Below, in pieces: positions 10,101 to 22,899 of a DNA stretch of 64,000 nt. The DNA comes from Eulemur rufifrons (Eukaryota; Chordata; Mammalia; Primates; Lemuridae): positions 577,501 through 641,500 of the forward strand of contig NC_091009.1 of assembly GCF_041146395.1 (NCBI RefSeq). Reading direction: 5' to 3'. The translations under genes were made by a program, and so were the position numbers. The notes under the pieces are model-generated. The model ran no database searches. It was not told the origin of the DNA and saw nothing but the letters and a program-made list of their open reading frames with translations. The first letter of the stretch is position 1; every line of letters starts with the position of its first letter.

Positions 10101-12761
10101 TTGTTAGTGGAGACTGACAAGAAGCCATTCTTCTAAGTATCACTCCACCGTCCTTTCTCCATTGTTTAAAAATGCAGGGAAATTTTGCAAGTTAGCATAA
10201 TAATTAGTAGCTGGAGGAGAATTTTTTTTGGGGGGATCTGCGTGGGTGGAAGGGGGGCAGGCCCTTTGTCAGTTCGCTGGTTTGTTTTTATTATCCCCAG
10301 AGAGGAAAAGTGGGCATGTGTGTGGCAGGTGAAAAGTGTGCGTCCTGTTTCAGTCTTAGACAGACACAGGATCTGCACTTTTCACCCCGTTCCATTAAGA
10401 ATCCTTTGCTTCATCAGCTGGGAATCCACCATGGTTCTCTAGACCCCTCTTTTAGTGCACACAGAAAACTGCCTGGTTCCAAGAAGTTTTCCTCAGAGCT
10501 TTTGAAATAACCACTACTATGGAAATTATTTGCCAGCTTTTCCAGCACTTTTACCATAATTTTGATAAGGTTCATCTGTGCTTCCTAAAACCCTAGATGG
10601 CAGCCACGGACAAACCTATGCTGACACCTAGGTCACTTCCTGTTGCCAATAATTGGTATGGGAGTCTGGCAAAAGGCCAGTATTTTAAGTATAATTCCAC
10701 CATCCTATCTTCATTATTTTAAAACGCAGAGGACCTTTCGCCAGATAGCATAAGGATGAGTCGCTGGAGGGGACCTTTTTGTGTACAGTGTTGGGGGGCG
10801 GGGGAGGACATCTGTCAATCCGATTGATTGTTTTTATTATCCCTAGAGAGGAGAAGTGGGCATGTGTGTTGCAGGCAAAAAGTGCATATAGTGTTTCAGT
10901 CTCAGACTGAAACAGGATCCGCACTTTTCAGCCTGTTCCTTTAAGAATCCTTTGATTCATCACCTGGGAATCCATCATGGTTCTCTAGACCCCTCTATGC
11001 GTGGGCCCAGAAAACTGCCGGGTTCCAAGAAGTATTCCACAGAGCTTTTGAAAAAACCACTACGTTGAGAATTATTTGCCAGGTTTTGCAGCACCTTTCA
11101 TCATAATTGTCATAAGGTTCGTCTCGAGATGGCTGCCATGGACAAAACTATGCTGAGGCCGAGCTCACTTTGTGTGGCCGATCCTTGGTACTGGAGACTG
11201 GAAAGAATACATTCTTTTAAGTATCATTTCACCATCCTTCTCCACTATTTTAAAAGTCAGAGCACCTTTTGGCAGTTAGAATAACAAGGAGTCGCTGGAC
11301 GGGAAGTTTTTATGTGGGGTCTGGGGGCTGGTGCGGCAAGCCCTCCGCCAGTTCTGTGGTTTCTTTTTATTATCCCCAGAGAGGAGAAGTGGGCATGTGT
11401 TTGGCAGGTGAAAAGTGCAGATCCTGTTTCAGAGTATGAAACAGGATCCGCATGTTCATCCTGTTCCTTTAAGAATCCTTTGCTTCATCAGCTGGGAATC
11501 CACCATAGTTCTCTACACCGCACTATGCGTGGGCCCAGTTAACTGGCTAGTTCAAAGAAGTATGCCGCAGAGCTTTTGAAATAACCACTACCATGAGAAT
11601 TATTTAACAGCTTTCGCAGCACCTTTTATTATAATTGTTATAAGGTTCATCTGTGTCTCCTTAAACCCAAGATGGCTGCCATGGACAAACCTATGCTGAG
11701 GCCTACGTCACTTGCTGTTGCCAATACTTGGTATGGGAATCTGGCAATAAGCCAGTCTTTTAGGTATAATTCTACCATCCTATCTCCAGTTTTTTAAAAG
11801 GCTTATGACCTTTCACCAGATAGCATAAGGACGAGTCGCTGGAGCAGACTATTTTGTGTGGGGTGGTGGGGGCCGGGGGCAGGGCATCTGTAAATCCGAT
11901 GGGCTGTTTTTGTTATCCCTAGAGATGAGAAGGGCGAATGTGTGTTGCAGGCAAAATGTGCGGATCCTGTTTCACACTTAGACTGAAAGAGGATCTGCAC
12001 TTTTGAGCCTGTTCCTTTAAGAATCCTTTGATTCATCACCTGGGAATCCACCATGGTTCTCTAGACCTCTCTTTGCATGGGCACAGGTAACTGGCTTGTT
12101 CCAAGAAGTATGCGACAGAGCTTTTGAATTAACCAGTACTTTTAGAATTGTCAGGTTTTTAGCATGTTTAAACGTAATTGTGATAACGTTTGAATGTGCC
12201 TCCTTAAACCCAAGATGGCTGCCACGGATATAAATATGCTGAGGCATAGCTGACTTGTTGATGCCTATTTTTGTTAGTGGAGACTGACAAGAAGACATTC
12301 TTCTAAGTATCATCCCAACATCATTTTTCCATTGCGTAAAAATGGAGGGAAATTTTGCAAGTTAGTATTATAATTAGATGTAGGGTACGTATTTTTTTTT
12401 CTTTTTTTGTGGGGTAGGAGTGGATGGGCGTTTCAGGCCCTCTGTGAGTTCGCTGGTTTTCTTTTATTATCCCCAGAGAGGACAAGTGGGCATGTGTTTG
12501 GCAGGTGAAAAGTGTGGATTCTATTTCAGAGAATTAAACAGGATCCACATGATCATCCCATTCCTTTAAGAATCCTTTGCTTCATCAGCTGGGAATCCAC
12601 CATGGTTCTATATACTCCTCTATGCGTTGGCACAGGTAACTGGCTTGTTCCAAGAAGTATGCCGCAGAGCTTTTCAATTAACCAGTACGTTGAAAATTAT
12701 TTGCAGGTTTTCAGCATTTCACCCTAATTGTAATAACGTTTGTATGTGCCTCCTGAAACCC

Positions 12762-12773
12762 AAGATGGCTGCC
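12762..12773 (+). promoter_or_regulatory. YY1-like motif in satellite monomer (example)
   Basis: AAGATGGCTGCC resembles the known YY1 core (AAGATGGCGGC). It recurs at the same monomer position, for example at 8954-8965. It is mutated to 'aagaaggctgcg' in the homogenised b and c monomers and to 'aatatggctgc' in others. Binding is inferred only. Confidence 0.35.
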
Positions 12774-13123
12774 ACGGACATAACTATGCTGAGGTGTAGC
12801 CGACTTGGTGTTGCCTATTTTTGTCAGCGGAGACTAACAAGAAGCCATTCTAAGTATAAGCCCACCGTCATTTTTCCATTGTTAAAAAATGCAGGGAAAT
12901 TTTGCAAGTTAGCTTTATAATTAGTAGCTGGAGGGTACGTTTTTTTTTTTTTTTTCGTCGGGTCGGTGTCGATGGGGGGATCAGGCCCTCTATAAATTTG
13001 CTGGTTTGTTTTAATTATCCCCAGAGAGGGGAAGTCGGCATTTGATGGCAGCTGAAAAGTGAGGATACTCTTTCAGAGAATTAAACAGCATTCGCATGGT
13101 CATCCCGTTCCTTTAAGAATCCT

Positions 13124-13469
13124 GGAAGGGCGCGGTGGCTCACGCCTGTAATCCTAGCACTCTGGGAGGCCGAGGCGGGTGGATCGCTCGAGGTCAGGAG
13201 TTCGAGACCAGCCTGAGCAAGAGCGAGACCCCGTCTCTACTAAAAATAGAAAGACATTATATGGACAACTAAAAATCTATATAGAAAAAATTAGCCGGGC
13301 ATGGTGGCGCATGCCTGTAGTCCCAGCTACTCGGGAGGCTGAGGCAGTAGGATCGTTTAAGCCGAGGAGTCTGAGGTTGCTGTGAACTAAGCTGACGCCA
13401 CGGCACTCACTCTAGCCTGGGCAACAAATTGAGACTCTGTCTCAACAAAAAAAAAAAAAAAAAAAAAAA
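13124..13469 (+). mobile_element. Alu SINE, strepsirrhine type, plus strand
   Basis: A dimeric 7SL-derived SINE. The left monomer begins 'ggaagggcgcggtggctcac' and contains the A-box and 'ggtcaggagttcgagacc' (B-box region). An A/T-rich linker of about 55 bases holds 'tatatagaaaaaattagccg', then comes the right monomer and a long poly(A). The flanks 'aagaatcct' (13115-13123) and 'aagaatcgt' (13470-13478) form the TSD with one difference. The linker is the type I associate with lemur and other strepsirrhine Alus; this is recalled knowledge. Confidence 0.93.
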
Positions 13470-15479
13470 AAGAATCGTTTGCTTCATCAGCTGGGAATCC
13501 ACCATGGTTCTATATACTCCTCTATGCCTGGGCACAGGTACCTGGCTTGTTCCAAGAAGTATGCCGCAGAGCTTTTCAATTAACCACTACGTTGAAAATT
13601 ATTTGCAGGTTTTCAGCGTTTCACCATAATTGTGATAAGGTTTGTATGTGCCTGCTGAAACCCAAGACGGCTGCCACAGACATAACTATGCTGAGGCGTA
13701 GCTCACTTGGTGTTTCCTATTTTTGTCAGTGGAGACTCACAAGAAGCCATTCTTTTAAGTATAATCCCACCATGATTTTTCCATTGTTTAAAATGCAGGG
13801 AAATTGTGCAAGTTAGCATTATAATTAGTAGCTGGAGGGTACTTTTTTTTTTTTTGTGGTGTCGGTGTGGATGGGGGTGCAAGGCCCTCTAGATGTTCAC
13901 TGGTTTGTTTTTATTATCCCCAGAGAGGAGAACTGGGCATGTTGTTGGCAGGTGAAAAGTGCGGATTCTGTTTCAAAGAATTAAACAGGATCCGCATGGT
14001 CATCCGCTTCCTTTAAGAATCCTTTGCTTCATCAGCTGGGAAACCACCATGGTTCTATATACTCCCGTATGGGTGGCCACAGGTGACTGGCTTGTTCCAA
14101 GAAGTATGCCACAGAGGTTTTCAAATAAAAAGTACATTGAAAATTATTTGCAGGTGTTCAGCGTTTCATCATAATTGCGACAACGTTTGTATGTGCCTTG
14201 AAACCCAAGATGGCTGCCACAGACATAACTATGCTGAGGCGTAGCTGACTTGGTTTTGCCGATTTTTGTTAGCGGAGACTGACAAGAAGCCATTCTTCTA
14301 AGTATCATGCCGCCATCAGTTTTCCGTTGGTTAAAAATGAAGGGAAACTTTGGAACTTAGCATTATAATTAGTAGCTGGAGGGTACGGTTTTTTTTGTGT
14401 GTGTGGGCGATGTGGATGGGGGGGGGTTAGGCCCTCTGTCAGATCGCTGGTTAGTTTTTATTATCCCCAGAGAGGAGAAGTGGGCATGTGTTTGGCAGGT
14501 GAAAAGGGCGGATTCTGTTTCAGAGAATTAACGATGATCCCCATGCTCATCTCGTTCCTTTAATAATCCTTTACTTCATCAGCTGGAAATCCACCATGGT
14601 TCTATATACTTCTCTTTGCGTGGGAACAGGTAACTGGCTTGTTCCAAGAAGTATGCCGCAGAGCTTTTCAATTAACCACTACATTGAAAATTATTTGCAG
14701 GTGTTCAGCGTTTCACCATAATTGTGATAACGTTTGTTTGTGCCTCCTGAAACCCAAGATGGCTGCCACGAACATAACGATGCTGAGGCGTAGCTGACTT
14801 GGTTTTGCCTATTTTTGTTAGTGGAGACTGACAAGAATCCATTCTTCTAAGTATCGTCTCACCATCATTTTTCCATTGTTTAAAAATGTAGGAAAATTTT
14901 GCAAGTTAGCATTATAATTAGTAGCTGGAGGCTACGGTGTTTTTTTTTTTTTTTCCTGTGGGGTCGGTGTGGATGTGTTGGTCAGGCCCTCTGTCAGTTC
15001 GCTGGTTTGTTTTTATTATCTCCAGAGAGGAGAAGTGGGTATTAGTATGGCAGGTGAAAACTGCGGATCTGTTTCAGAGAATTAAACAGGATCCGCATGG
15101 TAATCCCGTTCCTTTAAGAATCCTTTGCTTCATGAGCTGGAAATCCACCACGGTTCTATATACTTCTCTATGCGTGGGCACAGGAAACTGGCTTGTTCCA
15201 AGAAGTATGCCTCAGAGCTTTTCAATTAACCAGTATGTTGAAAATCCTTTGCCGGTTTTCAGCGTTTCACCATAATTGTGATAACGTGTGTATGTGCCTA
15301 CTGAAACCAAATATGGCTGCTACGGACATAACTATGCTGAGGCGTAGCTGACTTGGTGTTGCCTATTTTTGTCAGTGGAGACTGACAAGAAGCCATTCTT
15401 CTAAGTATCATCCCACTATCATTTCTCCATTGTTTAAAAATGCAGGGAAATTTTGCAAATTGGCATTATAATTAGCAGC

Positions 15480-17658
15480 TGGAGGGTACTTTTTTTTTTT
15501 GTGGGGTCGGTCAGGATGGGTGTTCAGGCCTCTGTCAGATCGCTGGATTGTTTTTATTATCCCCAGAGAAGAGTAGTGGGCATGTGTTTGGCAGGTGAAA
15601 AGTTCGGATTCTGTTTCAGAGAATGAAACAGGATCCGCATGCTCATCCCGTTCCTTTTGGAAACTTTTGCTTCATCAGCTGGGAATCCACCATGGTTCTA
15701 TATACTCCTCTATGTGTGGGCACAGGTAACTGGCTTGTTCCAAGAGGTATGTCGCAGAGCTTTTCAATTAAGCAGTACGTTGAAAATTATTTGCAGGTTT
15801 TCAGCGTTTCACCATAATTCTCATAACGTTTGTATGTGTCTCCTGAAACGCAATGTGGCTGCCAAGGACATAAGTGTGCTGAGGCGTAGCTGTCTTCGTG
15901 TTGCCTATTTTCGTTAGTGGAGACTGACAAGAAGCCATTCTTCTAAGTATAATCCCACCATCATTTTTCCATTGTTTAAAAATGCAGGGAAATTTTGCAA
16001 GTTATCATTATAATTAGTAGCTGGAGGGTACTTTTTTTTTTTTTGGGGGGGTCAGTGTGGATCGGTTGGTCAGGCCATCTGTCAATTCACTGGTTTGTTT
16101 TTATTATCCCCAGAGAGGAGAAGTGGGCATGTGTTTGGCAGGTTAAAAGTGCGGATTCTGTTTCAGAGAATTAAACAGGATCCGCATGGTCATGTCATTC
16201 CTTTAAGAATCCTTTGCTTCATCAGCTGGGATTCCACCATGTTTCTATATACTCCTCTATGCGTGGGCACAGGTACATAGCTTGTTCCAAGAAGTATGCT
16301 GGAGAGTTTTCAAATTAACCAGTACGTTGAAAATTATTTGCAGGTTTTCAGCGTTTCACCATAATTTTGATAACGTTTGTATGTGCCTCCTGAAACCCAA
16401 GAAGGCTGCGACGGACATAACTATGCTGAGGAGTAGCTGACTTGGTGTTGCCTATTTTTGTTAGTGGTGACAGAAAAGAAGCCATTCTTCAAGTATCATC
16501 CCACCACCATTTTTCCATTGTTTTAAATGGCAGGGAAATTTTGCAAGTTAGCATTATAATTAGTAGCTGGAGGGTACGGGTATTATTTGTTTGTGGTCGA
16601 TGTGGATGGGGGGGTCAGGCCCTCGGTCAGTTCGCTGGTTAGTTTTTATTATCCCCAGAGAGGAGAAGTGGGCATGTGTTTGGCAGGTGAAAAGTTCGGA
16701 TTCTGTTTCAGAGAATGAAACAGGATCGGCATGCTCATCCCGTTCCTTTAGGAAACTTTTGCTTCATCAGCTGGGAATCCACCATGGTTCTATATACTCC
16801 TCTATGTGTGGGCACAGGTAACTGGCTTGTTCCAAGAAGTATGCCGCAGAGCTTTTCAATTAAGCAGTACGTTGAAAATTATTTGCAGGTTTTCAGCGTT
16901 TCACCATAATTCTGATAACGTTTGTATGTTTCTCCTGAAACCCAATATGGCTGCCAAGGACATAAGTATGCTGAGGCGTAGCTGTCTTCGTGTTGTCTAT
17001 TTTTGTTAGTGGAGACTGACAAGAAGCCATTCTTCTAAGTATCATCCCACCATCATTTTTCCATTGTTTTAAAATGCAGGGAAATTTTGCAAGTTATCAT
17101 TATAATTAGTAGCTGGAGGGTACTTTTTTTTTTTTGTGGGGTCAGTGTGGATGGGTTGGTCAGGCCATCTGTCAATTCACTGGTTTGTTTTTATTATCCC
17201 CAGAGAGGAGAAGTGGGTATGTGTTTGGCAGGTGAAAAGGGCGGATTCTGTTTCAGAGAATTAAACAGGATCCGCATGGTCATCTCATTCCTTTAAGCAA
17301 CCTTTGCTTCATCAGCTGGGATTCCACCATATTTCTATATACTCCTCTATGCGTGGGCACAGGTACCTAGCTTGTTCCAAGAAGTATGCTAGAGAGTTTT
17401 CAAATTAACCAGTACGTTGAAAATTATTTGCAGGTTTTCAGCGTTTCACCATAATTTTGATAACGTTTGTATGTGCCTCCTGAAACCCAAGAAGGCTGCG
17501 ACGGACATAAATATGCTGAGGAGAAGCTGACTTGGTGTTGCCTATTTTTGTTAGTGGAGACAGACAAGAAGCCATTCTTCTAAGTATCATCCCACCACCA
17601 TTTTTCCATTGTTTTAAAATGCAGGGAAATTTTGCAAGTTAGCATTATAATTAGTAGC
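15480..17658. repeat. Local two-monomer tandem duplication
   Basis: Monomers starting near 15480 and 16568 share rare variants ('gaatgaaacaggatc', 'ggaaacttttgcttcatc', 'gtagctgtcttcgtgttg'). Those starting near 16022 and 17114 share others ('gagagttttcaaattaacc', the changed 'aggtac' donor-like site). Together they form a dimer of about 1,090 bp repeated twice. Confidence 0.65.
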
Positions 17659-20600
17659 TGGAGGGTACGGTTTTTTTGTGTGTGTGGTCGATGTGGATGG
17701 GGGGGTTCAGGCCCTCTGTCAGTTCGCTGGTTAGTTTTTATTATCCCCAGAGAGGAGAAGTGGGCCTGTGTTTGGCAGGTGAAAAGGGCAGATTCTGTTT
17801 CAGAGAATTAACGATGATGCCCATGGTCTTCCCGTTCCTTTAATAATCCTTAACTTCATCAGCTGGAAATCCACCATGGTTCTATATACTCCTCTTTACG
17901 TGGGAACAAGTAACTGGCTTGTTCCAAGAAGTATGCCGCAGAGCTTTTCAATTAACCAGTACGTTGAAAATTATTTGCAGGTGTTCAGCGTTTCACCATA
18001 ATTGTGATAACGTTTGTTTGTGCCTCCTGAAACCCAAGAAGGCTGCGACGGACATAACTATGCTGCGGAGTAGCTGACTTGGTGTTGCCTATTTTTGTTA
18101 GTGGAGACTGACAAGAAGCCATTCTTCTAAGTATCATCCCACCACCATTTTTCCATTGTTTTAAAATGCAGGGAAATTTTTCATGTTAGTATTATAATTA
18201 GTAGCTGGAGGGTACTTTTTTTTTTGTGGGGTCGCTGTGGACGTGGGTGCAAGGCCCTCTAGATGTTCGCTGGTTTGTTTTTATTATCCCCAGAGAGGAG
18301 AAGTGGGCATGTGTTTGGCAGGTGAAAAGGACGGATTCTGTTTCAGAGAATTAACGATGATCCCCATGGTCATCCCGTTCCTTTAATAATCCTTTACTTC
18401 ATCAGGTGGAAATCCACCATGGTTCTATATACTCCTCTTTGCGTGGGAACAGGTAACTGGCTTGTTCCAAGAAGTATGCCGCAGAGCTTTTCAATTTACC
18501 ACTACGTTGAAAATTATTTGCAGGTGTTCAGGGTTTCACCATAATTGTGATAACGTTTGTTTGTGCTTCCTGAAACCCAAGATGACTGCCACGAACATAA
18601 CGATGCTGAGGCGTAGCTGATTTGGTTTTCCCTATTATTGTTAGTGGAGACTGACAAGAATCCATTCTTCTAAGTATCATCTCACCATCATTTTTCCATT
18701 GTTTAAAAATGCAGGAAAATTTTGCAAGTTAGCATTATAATTAGTAGCTGGAGGCTACGGTGTTTTTTTTTTTTTTTTTCCTGTGTGGTCGCTGTGGATG
18801 TGTTGGTCAGGCCCTCTCTCAGTTCGCTGGTTTGTTTTTATTATCCCCAGAGAGGAGAAGTGGGTATTAGTATGGCAGGTGAAAACTGCGGATCTGTTTC
18901 AGAGAATTAAACACGATCCGCATGGTAATCCTGTTCCTTTAAGAATCCTTTGCTTCATGAGCTGGGAATCCACCATGGTTCTATATACTTCTCTATCCGT
19001 GGGCACAGGAAACTGGCTTGTTCCAAGAAGTATGCCTCAGAGCTTTTCAATTAACCAGTATGTTGAAAATCCTTTGCAGGTTTTCAGCGTTTCACCATAA
19101 TTGTGATAACGTGTGTATGTGTCTCCTGAAACCCAATATGGCTGTCAAGGACATAAGTATGCTGAGGCGTAGCTGACTTCGTGTTGCCTATTTTTGTTAG
19201 TGGAGAATGACAAGAAGCCATTCTTCTAAGTATCATCCCACCATCATTTTTCCATTGTTTAAAAATGCAGAGAAATTTTGCAAGTTAGCATTAAAATTAG
19301 TAGCTGGAGGGTACTTTTTTTTTTTTTTTGTGGGGTCAGTGTGGATGGTTTGGTCAGGCCATCTGTTAATTCACTGGTTTGTTTTTATTATCCCCAGAGA
19401 GGAGAAGTGGGCATGTGTTTGGCAGGTGAAAAGTGCGGATTCTGTTTCAGAGAATTAAACAGGATCCGCATGGTCATCTCATTCCTTTAAGAATCCTTTG
19501 CTTCATCAGCTGGGATTCCAACATGTTTCTATATACTCCTCTATGCATGGGTACAGGTACCTGGCTTGTTCCAAGAAGTATGCCGCAGAGCTTTTCAATT
19601 AACCACTACGTTGAAAATTATTTGCAGGATTTCAGTGTTTCACCATAATTTTGATAACGTTTGTATGTGCCTCCTGAAACCCAAGAAGTCTGCGACGGAC
19701 ATAACTATGCTGAGGAGTAGCTGACTTGGTGTTGCCTATTTTTGTTAGTGGAGACTGACAAGAAGCCATTCTTCTAAGTATCATCACACCACCATTTTTG
19801 CATTGTTTTAAAATGCAGGGAAATTTTGCAAGTTAGCATTATAATTAGTAGCTGGAGGGTACGGTTTTTTTGTGTGTGTGGTCGATGTGGATGGGGGGGT
19901 CAGGCCCTCTGTCAGTTCGCTGGTTAGTTTTTATTATCCCCAGAGAGGAGAAGTGGGCATGTGTTTGGCAGGTGAAAAGGGCGGATTCTGTTTCAGAGAA
20001 TTAACGATGATCCCCATGGTCATCCCGTTCCTTTAATAATCCTTTACTTCATCAGCTGGAATTCCACCATAGTTCTATATACTCCTCTTTGCGTGGGAAC
20101 AGGTAACTGGCTTGTTCCAAGAAGTATGCCGCAGAGCTTTTCAATTAACCAGTACGTTGAAAATTATTTGCAGGTGTTCAGCGTTTCACCATAATTGTGA
20201 TAACGTTTGTTTGTGCCTCCTGAAACCCAAGATGGCTGCCACGAACATAACTATGCTGAGGCGTAGCTGACTTGGTTTAGCCTATTTTTGTTAGTGGAGA
20301 CTGACAAGAATCCATTCTTCTAAGTATCATCTCACCATCATTTTTCCATTATTTAAAAATGCAGGATAATTTTGCAAGTTAGCATTATAATTAGTAGCTG
20401 GAGGCTACGGTGTTTTGTTTTTTTTTCCTGTGGGGTCGGTGTGGATGTGTTGGTCAGGACCTCTGTCAGTTCGCTGGTTTGTTTTTATTATCCCCAGAGA
20501 GGAGAAGTGGGTATTAGTATGGCAGGTGAAAAATGCGGATCTGTTTCAGAGAATTAAACAGGATCCGCATGGTAATCCCGTTCCTTTAAGAATCCTTTGC

Positions 20601-22092
20601 TTCATGAGCTGGGAATCCACCATGGTTCTATATACTTCTCTATGCGTGGGCACAGGATACTGGCTTGTTCCAAGAAGTATGCCTCAGAGGTTTTCAATTA
20701 ACCAGTATGTTGAAAATCCTTTGCAGGTTTTCAGCGTTTCACCATAATTGTGATAACGTGTGTATGTGTCTCCTGAAACCCAATATGGCTGTCCAGGACA
20801 TAAGTATGCTGAGGCGTCGCTGACTTCGTGTTGCCTATTTTTGTTAGTGGAGACTGACAAGAAGCCATTCTTCTAAGTATCATCCCACCATCATTTTTCC
20901 ATTGTTTTAAAATGCAGGGAAATTTTGCAAGTTAGCATTATAATTAGTAGCTGGACGGTACTTTTTTTTTTTGTGGGGTCAGTGTGGATGGGTTGGTCAG
21001 GCCATCTGTCAATTCACTGGTTTCTTTCTATTATCCCCACAGAGTAGAAGTGGGCATGTGTTTTCAGGTGAAAAGTGCGGATTCTGTTTCAGAGAATTAA
21101 ACAGGATCCGCATGGTCATCTCATTCCTTTAAGCAACCTTTGCTTCATCAGCTGGGATTCCACCATGTTTCTATATACTCTTCTATGCGTGGGCACAGGT
21201 ACCTGGCTTGTTCCAAGAAGTATGCCGCAGAGCTTTTCAATTAACCACTACATTGAAAATTATTTGCAGGTGTTCAGCGTTTCACCATAATTGTGATAAC
21301 GTTTGTTTGTGCCTCCTGAAACCCAAGAGGGCTGCCACGAACATAACGATGCTGAGGCGTAGCTGACTTGGTTTTGCCTATTTTTATTAGTGGAGACTGA
21401 CAAGAATCCATTCTTCTAAGTATAATCTCACCATCATTTTTCTATTGTTTAAAAATGCAGGGAAATTTTTCAAGTTAGCATTATAATTATTAGCTGGAGG
21501 CTACGGTGTTTTTTTTTTTTTTTTCCTGTTTGGTCGGTGTGGATGTGTTGGTCAGGCCCTCTGTCAGTTCGCTGGTTTGTTTTTATTATCCCCAGAGAGG
21601 AGAAGTGGGTATTAGTATGGCAGGTGAAAAGTGCGGATTCTGTTTCAGAGAATTAAACAGGATCCGCATGGTAATCCCGTTCCTTTAAGAATCCTTTGCT
21701 TCATCAGCTGGGAATCCACCATGGTTCTATATACTTCTCTATGTGTGGGCACAGGAAACTGGCTTGTTCCAAGAAGTATGCCTCAGAGCTTTTCAATTAA
21801 CCAGTATGTTGAAAATCCTTTGCAGGTTTTCAGCGTTTCACCATAATTGTGATAACGTGTGTATGTGCCTACTGAAACCAAATATGGCTGCTATGGACAT
21901 AACTATGCTGAGCCGTAGCTGACTTGGTGTTGCCTATTTTTGTCAGTGGAGACTGACAAGAAGCCATTCTTCTAAGTATCATCCCACCATCATTTCTCCA
22001 TTGTTTAAAAATGCAGGGAAATTTTGCAAATTGGCATTATAATTAGTAGCTGGAGGGTACTTTTTTTTTTGTGGGGTTGGTCAGGATGGGTG

Positions 22093-22098
22093 TTCAGG
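22093..22098. repeat. Provirus A target-site duplication, 5' copy
   Basis: TTCAGG directly before the LTR, repeated at 28383-28388. Six bases is the betaretroviral TSD length. The interrupted monomer is type d, whose uninterrupted form reads 'gggtgttcaggccctctg'. Confidence 0.85.
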
Positions 22099-22896
22099 TG
22101 TTGAGCCTACGAATACTGAGTTGTAGAAATGCCCCCTGTATTTCTGGAGACAAGATTTGATTTCAGAAGTCAAATAAGGCTTTGCCTTAAGGAAAAGATA
22201 AATGTGTTAGTTCAAAAGCTGCCTCGTCTCAGGAGGGCGTCTTGCTGGTCAGTAGAAGCTGCATCTCAAGGAGACAGCTGTAAACTGGGCCTCTGGTTCT
22301 CACCTGTTTTGAAAGACAAGGCAGGCCTCCCTTAGGACCAAAGGTTGCTGGTGCTGCTGACAGGTGGACCCCCGGAGATGAGAGCTAATCACATAGATAT
22401 GCTAATGCCCAAGCCGGGCCCAGATGCAACCATGCGGTTCAAGTAATTAACACAAAGCACAGCCCATGTTGACTTCTGGGATCATCTCTGTCTCCAAGAA
22501 CACAATCACCAGAGCCAAGATGTCTCTGTTTGTTGCTAAAGTAATAGCCTTATCATAAAACTTAGAAGTTTGCCCCAAGAAGATTTTATAACCCATTGTT
22601 CCCCTAGTTAGAGTTAGTTAAAGGATCTGTAGTAGACTTTTAGGAGACTTTGACCCTAAAGCAAACTGCCTGTTAGTATCAAAATCCCGTTGCCCTTGGC
22701 AACCGGAGCCTGTATGTACCCTATATAATACCTGTGTGGAGTTTCAGTCGGGGAAATATTTGATGCGGGTAAAATATTTCCATCCGGATACCGTCCTTTA
22801 TCTATTTTCATAAACTTTCACTTTATAAACAAACAAAAAAAAAAAAGAAAAGAAAAAAAAGGACCTCTTTGCGGGGAGCGTAGCTAACTCCCCGCA
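22099..22896 (+). promoter_or_regulatory. 5' LTR of provirus A
   Basis: Starts TGTTGAG and ends GCA directly before the PBS region. U3 holds a TATA-like CTATATAATA at 22721-22730. It is 798 bp against 964 bp for the 3' LTR. After 22830 it lacks the roughly 117 bases seen in the 3' LTR at 28150-28266 and instead has an A-rich tract (22831-22860). It resumes at 'cctctttgcgggg' and ends in an 8-bp-stem hairpin (22871-22878 with 22888-22895). Confidence 0.88.
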
Positions 22897-22899
22897 AAC

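Larger units (their letters stand above)
6570..13123. repeat. Satellite array, diverged left flank
   Basis: About 12 tandem monomers of roughly 540-550 bp. The landmark 'ctggag' or its variant recurs near 6939, 7491, 8034, 8579, 9125, 9678, 10212, 10765, 11296, 11840, 12379 and 12929. Neighbouring monomers differ at many positions, unlike those to the right. Recurring parts are TTTTAAAA, a G-rich stretch, 'tttttattatccccagag', the inverted repeat with GGATCC, 'cttcatcagctgggaatcc', 'tgggcccaggtaactggc' and, in many, 'aagatggctgcc'. Short open frames of 60-85 codons repeat with the monomer and are not considered genes. Confidence 0.93.
13470..22098. repeat. Satellite array, transition into homogenised monomers
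   Basis: About 16 monomers at a mean spacing of 548 bp. 'ctggag' landmarks lie near 13833, 14377, 14926, 15480, 16022, 16568, 17114, 17659, 18206, 18749, 19305, 19853, 20399, 20952, 21495 and 22051. Types can be told apart after the T-tract: a ('ggatgtgttggtcagg', 'gtattagtatggcagg'), b ('ggatgggttggtcaggccat', 'catctcattcc'), c ('tggtcgatgtggatgggg', 'aattaacgatgatcccc'), d ('ggtcaggatgggtgttcagg') and e ('aaggccctctagatgttcgc'). The order from 14926 is a d b c b c e a b c a b a d. No gene seen. Confidence 0.92.

Noticed and set aside
12379..12420. Missing monomer start near 12379
   Set aside because: The 'ctggag' landmark is mutated but spacing and neighbouring landmarks are normal, so this is a diverged monomer and not a breakpoint.
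22129..22335. 68-codon frame in each LTR (also 27449, 40495, 45806)
   Set aside because: LTR sequence conserved by recent duplication. It shows no superantigen-like or other features I recognise, and the frame overlaps the env tail only by position.
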